Source of the DNA: Anaerolineae bacterium
Lineage (GTDB): Bacteria; Chloroflexota; Anaerolineae; Aggregatilineales; Phototrophicaceae
DNA: 14,607 bases
Assembly: GCA_028284565.1 (NCBI GenBank)
Contig: JANQRM010000600.1
Location: 1-14,607 of the forward strand
Reading direction: 5' to 3'
A model generated the notes under the pieces. The model was given only the letters and a program-made list of their open reading frames with translations, did not search any database and was not told the DNA's origin. The translations under genes were made by a program, and so were the position numbers. Shown here piece after piece: positions 1 to 5,627 of the stretch (position 1 is the stretch's first letter; every line of letters begins with the position of its first letter).

Positions 1-459
1 AAAGGCGGAGCCGATGCCCAAAAAGTTCTCGCACCCATCACTGCCAAAGCCATCCAGACCTACCTCAACACCCGCGACAACATATCTCCAGAAGCCCCCC
101 TCTTCGTCGCTGGAAGCAAGGGCATTCAATCTGCCCGCAACCTCGCCCAGCACACCGACCTCGACATCCCCGACGAGGTATTCACCCAACAAGCCCCCCT
201 CAGCGGACGCGCCATCGAAAAAATGCTTGCCACCCTCGCCAAACGAGCCTTTGGGGACAATCATGGCATCACTGTCCATTCCCTCCGCCACACCGCCGCC
301 ATGAAAGCCCTCGAAGGCGGACACACCATCACCGAAATCTCCGACCTCCTCAAGCACAAAAACACCCGCGTCACCGCCATCTACCTCCACCGTCTCGAAG
401 GCGCAGGTGATACCGTCTCTGCCCAACTAGCCTCCCGCTACGACTCCCCCGACGAATAA
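1..459 (+). CDS. Tyrosine recombinase/integrase, C-terminal catalytic part (5' end outside window)
   Basis: The frame is open from base 1 and ends at the TAA at 457-459, giving 152 residues of the phage-integrase catalytic domain. Visible catalytic elements, numbered from the first residue in the window, are a KGG beta-turn at 1-3 (position of the usual catalytic Lys), HSLRH with His93 and Arg96, His119 in LLKHKN, and the nucleophile Tyr128 in TAIYLHR. The first catalytic Arg and the N-terminal SAM-like core-binding domain would lie upstream of the window. Such enzymes break and rejoin DNA through a 3'-phosphotyrosine and either integrate elements or resolve replicon dimers. The internal ATG at 223 is not a real start, since homology runs through it. 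Family assignment is firm; whether it is an element integrase or a Xer-like resolvase cannot be told from this fragment. Confidence 0.9.
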   Translation, partial: KGGADAQKVLAPITAKAIQTYLNTRDNISPEAPLFVAGSKGIQSARNLAQHTDLDIPDEVFTQQAPLSGRAIEKMLATLAKRAFGDNHGITVHSLRHTAAMKALEGGHTITEISDLLKHKNTRVTAIYLHRLEGAGDTVSAQLASRYDSPDE

Positions 460-474
460 CCATCAAAATTGCAT

Positions 475-518
475 AAGTCTCCCCTTGCGAAGCGGGGGAG
501 ATTTAGAGGGGGGATAAA
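475..518 (+). repeat. Dispersed G/C-rich repeat, copy A
   Basis: The core reads CTCCCCTTGCGAAGCGGGGG followed by AGATTTAGAGGGGGG. A very similar copy lies at 1556-1602, and diverged copies in the opposite orientation lie at 7630-7668 and 8935-8983. It sits between the recombinase stop and the DUF4058 promoter. A C4/G4 stem can form around the TTGCGAAGC centre. Repeats of this appearance are common between genes in cyanobacteria and Chloroflexota; their role is unknown. Confidence 0.7.
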
Positions 519-551
519 CATAAATCCCCACGCACACAACAACTTCTCACG

Positions 552-557
552 TATAAT
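552..557 (+). promoter_or_regulatory. -10 box (TATAAT) of the DUF4058 gene
   Basis: A perfect TATAAT lies 29 bases before the ATG at 587. The hexamer 17 bases upstream (529-534, CACGCA) does not resemble TTGACA, so only the -10 element is supported. Confidence 0.45.
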
Positions 558-586
558 AGACTCACCAAACAATCAAGGCATCACGG

Positions 587-1519
587 ATGGAGTCCATACG
601 CGCGGTCATCAATCAATTTTTGGGGATTAACCCGCTCTTACACAGCCACTTCCAATCCACCGGTGGCTGGGACAATTTCCATGTCAATCACATCTCCGAC
701 CTCACGCGCTTCCTACAACGTGAGCTACGTCCCTTGGGCTATCTGGCACAAGCCGAGCAATCCCTACAAATCCGCCGACAAGATGCACCCATTCGCACGC
801 CCGAATCCGATGTCACCCTCTACGACACGCAGAATCGCGCCAGTCAATCCACCAGCCTCAACGGAGGCTTGGCTCTCTCTGTCCCCGAACTGCTATCATT
901 AGATGAAGCCGACATTGCCACCTACCGCGCCATTGGCATTTATCAAAAAGCCAGCCGTGACGCGCGAGGAGAAGCCGTCGCTTGGCTCGAACTCCTCTCC
1001 CCTGCCAACAAGCCGGGCGGACGACACGCCGATGCCTATCGGGATAAACGCACCGCCCTCTTACAAGCAGGCTTGGTCTTCATCGAACTCGATTATCTGC
1101 ATCAGCAAGCCCCCACCGTCGCCACACCCATCTATCCCCAGCAAGCTGACAGTTCGCCCTATCGCATTGTCGTGATTGACCCGCGTCCCAATTGGCTCGA
1201 TGGCACAGCCCGCATATTTCCTATCGGCGTTGATGACCAACTTCCCACACTCGATATTCCCTTGAATGCCGGGGATGTCCTCGCCTTCGATTTTGATGCA
1301 CCCTACCAACAAACCTATGAAAGTCTCTTCTTTGGGGATGAAGTCGATTATGCCGAGCTACCGGCGAATTGGGACAGCTACAGTCCCGCCGATCAAGCCC
1401 GTATCTTGTCCCGCCTGCTCCACATCCGCCAGCACCCCAACCAACTCGACACCACCCAGCCCTCCCCTATCACTAACCTAGATTTACCAACAGCAATGTC
1501 TCAATGGGACAACACCTAA
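587..1519 (+). CDS. DUF4058 family protein
   Basis: This 310-residue protein matches the DUF4058 pattern. It has an N-terminal GINPLL segment followed by WDNFH (residues about 28-32), where most members have PGMDPYLE and W..FH. A central WLELLSPANKPGG...YRDKR block corresponds to the family's ELLSPxNK...Y..KR block, and LVFIELDYL follows it. The C-terminal part has RIVVIDPRP, then PTLDIPLNAGD and DYAELP. The length is typical. The function of the family is unknown; it is abundant in Chloroflexota, Cyanobacteria and Planctomycetes, often in several copies. The ATG at 587 is chosen because homology begins within about 12 residues of it and a TATAAT lies just upstream; no strong Shine-Dalgarno is seen. 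The gene stands alone between two copies of the dispersed repeat. Confidence 0.85.
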   Translation: MESIRAVINQFLGINPLLHSHFQSTGGWDNFHVNHISDLTRFLQRELRPLGYLAQAEQSLQIRRQDAPIRTPESDVTLYDTQNRASQSTSLNGGLALSVPELLSLDEADIATYRAIGIYQKASRDARGEAVAWLELLSPANKPGGRHADAYRDKRTALLQAGLVFIELDYLHQQAPTVATPIYPQQADSSPYRIVVIDPRPNWLDGTARIFPIGVDDQLPTLDIPLNAGDVLAFDFDAPYQQTYESLFFGDEVDYAELPANWDSYSPADQARILSRLLHIRQHPNQLDTTQPSPITNLDLPTAMSQWDNT

Positions 1520-1555
1520 TTAACGAAGAAACTTATCTTTAAATAACTGCTCAGA

Positions 1556-1602
1556 AAGTCTCCCCTTGCGAAACGGGGGGAGATTTAGAGGGGGGAAATA
1601 AA
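1556..1602 (+). repeat. Dispersed G/C-rich repeat, copy B
   Basis: Near-identical to copy A at 475-518: AGTCTCCCCTTGCGAAACGG, then AGATTTAGAGGGGGG. Copies A and B have the same orientation and bracket the DUF4058 gene. Copy B also lies just beyond the stop of the frameshifted small gene at 1639-1895. Confidence 0.7.
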
Positions 1603-1638
1603 CCGTCCTCTCACAATGGGACATTCTATGGCTGATAC

Positions 1639-1895
1639 TCACCCACCCCCACGCATCAACTTGAGTTTCATCTTCGTCTTTAACAATGAGAACATTTCAT
1701 CTGTATTCAAGAATTCAGTCAGTTCTTCCTTTTCAGTATAGGTCAACAACCCTTCCTCATTCTGATCTAAGAGATAATCCAGATGCGCTTGCAAATCATC
1801 CGGCAGGTAAAAGGCAATAATCTCTTGTGGCGAGGGTTCGGTGGCTAAAAATCAGTCACCACATCAACAACCGTCTTCGTTGGTGCAGGTTGCAT
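1639..1895 (-). pseudogene. Small helical protein (about 85 aa), frameshifted at an A/T run
   Basis: Starting at the ATG at 1895, the minus strand encodes MQPAPTKTVVDVVTDF and then hits TAG. One frame away the sequence goes on as LATEPSPQEIIAFYLPDD through a charged helical region (TEKEELTEFL) to the TGA at 1639. Adding one T to the five-T run (bases 1847-1851; AAAAA on the plus strand) joins the two into one 85-residue protein. The joined pattern (VVDFLA.PSP.EIIAF.LP..LQ..L..LLD.N....LT..E..EL..FL) is that of small uncharacterised proteins widespread in Cyanobacteria and Chloroflexota, recalled from memory. GGAGA lies 7 bases before the ATG, so the start is well placed. The window alone cannot tell whether the missing base is a sequencing error or a real mutation. 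Confidence 0.7.
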
Positions 1896-2011
1896 CACAC
1901 ATTCTCCATAACGAATGCTCCAACACTATCACGACCCCCTACCCTACTCGGCGACCCAACACGCTCACAACTCACCGACTAACAACCAAAAACAAACAAC
2001 GAATAACTCGC

Positions 2012-2350
2012 TTACTCCCCAAGCCCCGCCAGCCAACCCCGCACTTTGTCAGCATCAGCTTGCATATCCATTTTTTCAAAAAATCGTATGGCTTCCTTCC
2101 AATAGGATTTAGCATCTTTTATATTGTCCAAGTCTTTGTATGCCCAGCCAATATTCGATTGTAACTTCGCATAATCCACGGGAGCATCTTCTGGCGTGTA
2201 ATACTCTGAAGCCTCTTCATAGGCTGCAATCGCAAGGCGTAGATTCTCTTCTTTGTCCTTCACTCCTGATAACCGACGGTAGGCAACGCCTAAGTTGTTC
2301 TGGGTCATCGCGTATCCCATCGGAGCATCTTCTGGCGTGTAATACACCAA
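2012..2350 (-). pseudogene. C-terminal TPR segment of the STAND protein, separated by a frameshift
   Basis: This frame carries the last two and a half TPR-like units, with the motif YYTPEDAP.(G/D)YA..Q.N(L/I)G.AY, followed by a closing helix (AKSYWKEAIRFFEKMD) and a TAA at 2012. It has no credible start or ribosome binding site of its own. The first possible initiation codon, a TTG at 2350, lies in the middle of a repeat unit, and recognisable repeat sequence continues upstream in this frame to about 2391. It therefore belongs to the gene at 2305-4026, from which it is separated by a single missing base in the seven-A run at 2385-2391 (minus-strand sense). Restoring eight A residues gives an uninterrupted repeat unit. 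Confidence 0.75.
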
Positions 2351-4026
2351 AGCCTCTTCATAGGCTGCAATCGCAAGCTGAAGGTTTTTTTCAAATCTTT
2401 AACGCCCGACAAATCAGCATAGGCAATCCCAAGGTTGTTTTTTATCAATGCATAATCTAGTGGTGCAACTGACGGTGTATAGTATTGCAATGCTTTCAAA
2501 AAGGCTTCGATTGCGAGGCTCAGGTTTTCTTCTTTATCCTTGACTCTCGATAACTTCAGATACACAGCACCCAATCTGTTCTGGGTCATTGCATAATCCA
2601 GTGGCGCATCCTCCAAAGTATAATGGACTAATGCTTCCTCATGGGCTTCTTTAGCACTATGCAAGTTCTCTTCCGTATTTTCTAATTCCGATAATTTTCG
2701 GTAGGCAAGCCCCAGATTTGACTGAGTCATCGCATAATTGCTTGGGGCATCCTCCGGTGTATAATACAGCAATGCTTTCTCAAAGGCTTCAACTGCAAGA
2801 TATAAATTGTGTCTTTGATCCTCAATTTCTGATAACTCAGAATAAGCAACCCCCAAATCATGTTGTATGCTGGCAACTACGGCTTCATCTGAATGATTTG
2901 CCAGTTTTTCCGAAACTCGTTTCATCCAAACTATGAACTGTTTATGACGAGCTCGATTGATTAAAAATTTATAGCACGCAGTAGCAAGCCAATGAGCATC
3001 TACGTATCTTTGTCGGTTATATGCCCTTTCAAACGCAATCTCTAGATTTTCCATTTCCACATCTAAACCTAGATAATCTTGTATATTGTCATGCTGTCGA
3101 GCTAAATGAAAGAAATAGGAATGGTGTCGTAGATAGGCGGTGTCGTCTTCATCATTTGTGGCTATCACGAGAGGGTCAATACCCAAACGGCGTGTCGTCA
3201 TCTCCTGTGTCACCAAGCGATAGATTTGCAGTGTCTTGAGCGCGTCATCCAGAGCGTCCGTGTCATCCAATCCCGCAATCGCCTCCGCCGCCTCATAGGT
3301 GAAGCCCCCACGACAAACCACCAATCGTCTCAGGACAGATAAAGCAACCTCCCCTTTCGCCTCCACCATCTGTCCCACCGTCTTGCCAATCATCTCCTGC
3401 AAGGCATCTTGCGTCTCCCTGCTTTCGAGTGCAGACAAATCCGCAATCACCTTCTCCGACGTGAAGAAGCTCATCAACTCCACCGCGAACTCAATTAGCC
3501 ACGGGTGATAACGTGCTGACTTCGCCACCGCTTCCGCATGGTCATGGACATCGGGCAACTGAACCACCTCCGCCATATCCCGCACCATTTGCTCGGCTGG
3601 CTCTGGTTTCAATTTGTTCGGCTCATGATAGTTAATCGGACGGAGTTCGTCCCATTTCACGCGGGTTGTCAACAAGACGGATGTCCCTGCCCCCAGCAGT
3701 TCCTCAATGAGTTGACGATAGTTTCCCTGTCGCTCTGCATCATTTTCCTTGATGTCTTCTGCATTATCGAGGACAAACAGCATAGGATGTTTCCGCAGAA
3801 CGTTGATGATGTCGGCTCGGCTCGTCGTATCCGGCAAACGGAAATGCTCACGCATTAAGCCCATGACTTCATCTGCCCGCGAGAACTCGGTACAGGTATG
3901 CCAGACTGCGCCATGTTCGCCCTCATGTGTCCGCACCACCTCCGCTGCCAAGCGACTTTTCCCAATCCCACCAATGCCCCAAATCGCCGTCAATCCCTTC
4001 GCCAGTGCATCCTTCACCGCTTGCAA
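2305..4026 (-). CDS. STAND-class NTPase: NB-ARC domain plus TPR repeats (middle segment of a broken gene)
   Basis: This is the central part of a signal-transduction ATPase. Numbering from the TTG at 4026, a P-loop GIGGIGKS lies at 17-24, a Walker B strand LFVLD at 83-87, and an NB-ARC-like VLLTTR at 117-122. A helical arm follows (to about residue 370), with several regular units of about 49 residues of the form YYTPEDAP.DYAMTQ.NLG.AY..LS. Such proteins are held inactive by their repeats and oligomerise on sensing a ligand; many bacterial ones act in antiphage defence. The TTG is unlikely to be the true start, because the frame upstream at 4014-4631 supplies the N-terminus. At the far end the frame leaves the repeat pattern near 2390, where one base is missing, and runs 34 off-register residues to a stop at 2305. 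It is probably one gene of about 870 codons (2012-4631). Confidence 0.75.
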   Translation of the reverse strand: MQAVKDALAKGLTAIWGIGGIGKSRLAAEVVRTHEGEHGAVWHTCTEFSRADEVMGLMREHFRLPDTTSRADIINVLRKHPMLFVLDNAEDIKENDAERQGNYRQLIEELLGAGTSVLLTTRVKWDELRPINYHEPNKLKPEPAEQMVRDMAEVVQLPDVHDHAEAVAKSARYHPWLIEFAVELMSFFTSEKVIADLSALESRETQDALQEMIGKTVGQMVEAKGEVALSVLRRLVVCRGGFTYEAAEAIAGLDDTDALDDALKTLQIYRLVTQEMTTRRLGIDPLVIATNDEDDTAYLRHHSYFFHLARQHDNIQDYLGLDVEMENLEIAFERAYNRQRYVDAHWLATACYKFLINRARHKQFIVWMKRVSEKLANHSDEAVVASIQHDLGVAYSELSEIEDQRHNLYLAVEAFEKALLYYTPEDAPSNYAMTQSNLGLAYRKLSELENTEENLHSAKEAHEEALVHYTLEDAPLDYAMTQNRLGAVYLKLSRVKDKEENLSLAIEAFLKALQYYTPSVAPLDYALIKNNLGIAYADLSGVKDLKKTFSLRLQPMKRLWCITRQKMLRWDTR

Positions 4027-4631
4027 ATCGGCATCGCATAACGTCGGTCAATCTGCCCGGTCACCTTCCCTGCTTTAATCATCGGCTGAGCAAGTTGAGG
4101 AAATTGTATTTTCGATTGGATGTCCAAGAGGATGCGTGTTTGCACATCCGTCTTTTGATGCAAACTTCTCAGCGATTCAACGATGTCGCCTTGAAGCTGT
4201 TCATACAGGCTTCCAAATTGCTCAAGTTGCTCAATCAACTGGTCTCGCAGGTCATTATCCGAATGCTTCAGGATGTAACGGATATGGCGTTGCTCACGCA
4301 TCAACCGCCCAATGGCAATTTGAAACTCGCTTGATGTCATCGCGTCGTTGATACGGCTTTCGTTGAGGAGCTTTTCCATCTCCGTGACAATCGCTTGGGT
4401 ATCCCCATCGCCATCTGCCATACGCCCAATGGCATGTTCAAATAAGCTGGCACTCGTCAGGTTAATCGCGCCCAATATTTCCGGTGACAACAGCGTACTA
4501 TCCCCACCAGAAGCTACTGCAATCGCACCCAAAATCGAGGTCGTGACTAAGGGCAATCCGTTGCGCTTGGCAAATTCTGCCAGCTGTTGTAATCGGCTCT
4601 GTGCTTCGTTATTGGGTTCGTCTTGTGTCAT
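4014..4631 (-). CDS. N-terminal region of the NB-ARC/TPR protein (or separate upstream partner)
   Basis: These 205 residues precede the NB-ARC domain. Residues about 28-62 are hydrophobic and small (LVTTSILGAIAVASGG), and residues about 120-190 are rich in charged heptads suggestive of a coiled coil. I do not recognise the domain; in STAND proteins this position usually holds the effector. The frame ends with IDRRYAMPICKR, overlapping the downstream frame by 13 bases. A one-base insertion near 4026-4036 would give DRRYA..DLQAVKDAL, which resembles the R...L..L..AL lead-in normally seen before an NB-ARC P-loop, so a lost base is more likely than two genes. The ATG at 4631 has GGGGA about 8 bases upstream and an extended -10 box 33 bases upstream. 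Confidence 0.65.
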   Translation of the reverse strand: MTQDEPNNEAQSRLQQLAEFAKRNGLPLVTTSILGAIAVASGGDSTLLSPEILGAINLTSASLFEHAIGRMADGDGDTQAIVTEMEKLLNESRINDAMTSSEFQIAIGRLMREQRHIRYILKHSDNDLRDQLIEQLEQFGSLYEQLQGDIVESLRSLHQKTDVQTRILLDIQSKIQFPQLAQPMIKAGKVTGQIDRRYAMPICKR

Positions 4632-4663
4632 CCATGCGTCCCCGACCTAATAACTCCCTAACG

Positions 4664-4672
4664 AGTATAGCA
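4664..4672 (-). promoter_or_regulatory. Extended -10 promoter (TGCTATACT) of the STAND gene
   Basis: On the minus strand TGCTATACT matches the TGnTATAAT extended -10 pattern. It begins directly after the stop codon of the zinc-finger gene and lies 33 bases before the ATG at 4631. No good -35 is seen, which is acceptable for an extended -10. Confidence 0.45.
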
Positions 4673-5335
4673 TTATTCCACCTTATTATTCGTCTGTCGC
4701 TTGGAACGTCGTCTTGCATTGTCAGCATCTCGCTTACACTGTGCGTTGCAGTATTTCGCGGTGTTGCGCTGTGGAGAGAACTCCATTTCACAAATCACAC
4801 AGGTTTTAGTCCGTCTTTTTGGGGCTGTATTCGCCTTCTGCTCAGCATATCTCAGTCTCTGTTGGGCATTGGTCGCCACTTTTCGGCAGGCATCTCCACA
4901 ATATTTGGCATGCCCTACCCTGCTAACAAAGCCCTCTCCACAGACAGTACAGTCTTGGTTGTGTCGGGGTTCGATGCGTCGCCGTTGGGTGCGGACAAGG
5001 AAGTTTTGCCTATATTTACGACAACGCTCACTGCATGTCAGCTGAGTGCCACGATTCGCCCAAAAGGTCCATCCACAGACCCTGCACCGCTTCCACGGGG
5101 TCTCTGCTAGCCTTCCAGTCCGCCACAGGTAGGCTTTTTGTCGGCAACTGTGCTGGCAATATTTTTGGTTGCCATGCCAAACGTGAGAGGTGCGCTCGCA
5201 ATTTCGGCAAACTCGCATTCTTGGTTTTGGCTTAACGCTTAGTTCGTATAATGCGTCGGTTAGTTTGACGAAAGTTTTGACAAGAGTCATCAAATCTGCT
5301 TCTTTTAGATCATTTGTTGCTGGGATATGCGTCAT
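4673..5335 (-). CDS. Protein with four CX2CX13CX3C zinc-binding units
   Basis: This 220-residue basic protein has four evenly built cysteine units: C43-C46-C60-C64, C84-C87-C101-C105, C119-C122-C136-C140 and C169-C172-C186-C190. All have exactly CX2CX13CX3C spacing, and three carry a KYC..(A/S)C(R/K) signature. Each unit should bind one Zn(2+) as a small treble-clef or ribbon-like finger. Single units of the form C..C...F......YC...CR are common in plasmid, phage and actinobacterial proteins; four in tandem is unusual. Residues 1-35 form an acidic helical head with no cysteine, while the tail (RRRSKRQTNNK) is basic. DNA or RNA binding is the natural inference but no specific function is recognised. 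The gene ends 41 bases before the STAND gene on the same strand, so co-transcription is possible. The ATG at 5335 has only a weak GCGAGA upstream. Confidence 0.75.
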   Translation of the reverse strand: MTHIPATNDLKEADLMTLVKTFVKLTDALYELSVKPKPRMRVCRNCERTSHVWHGNQKYCQHSCRQKAYLWRTGRLAETPWKRCRVCGWTFWANRGTQLTCSERCRKYRQNFLVRTQRRRIEPRHNQDCTVCGEGFVSRVGHAKYCGDACRKVATNAQQRLRYAEQKANTAPKRRTKTCVICEMEFSPQRNTAKYCNAQCKRDADNARRRSKRQTNNKVE

Positions 5336-5520
5336 ATTTTCTCGCTTCGTTGCTGACGTTGGATTGTTAGCACCGCCATTTTAGGTTATCATTATTGGTT
5401 GTTTGTTTTTAGTTTCGTTCATTTTTGTCTCTCTATAAATTGACTATGAGAAGTGCGATGGACAGTTCGTTAAATGCTATTCCATCAATCAAACACATCT
5501 CGAAAATTTTTATGGAATTT

Positions 5521-5536
5521 CTAGGCTTGCGCCTAG
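5521..5536 (-). other. Hairpin with GCAA tetraloop between two minus-strand genes
   Basis: On the minus strand CTAGGC-GCAA-GCCTAG forms a perfect 6-bp stem capped by a GNRA tetraloop, about 90 bases after the stop of the gene at 5628. No T run follows directly, so it is not a standard terminator. The rest of 5336-5627 is A/T-rich with no recognisable gene. Confidence 0.5.
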
Positions 5537-5627
5537 TGGGTCAAATAAATGTCGTGTAGTCATTTTCTTAGTATTAAACACCTATGACTTTTTGATTTGT
5601 TGATGGTGTAGAATTCTCACCTCTCCA

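Noticed and set aside
2140..2960. Regular spacing of repeats as a possible CRISPR array
   Set aside because: The periodicity is about 147 bases, in frame with TPR units of 49 residues. The units are coding and not short identical repeats with unique spacers.
4601..5110. Plus-strand open frame of 169 codons opposite the zinc-finger gene
   Set aside because: The minus-strand frame has four perfectly spaced cysteine units, so the plus-strand frame is a shadow.
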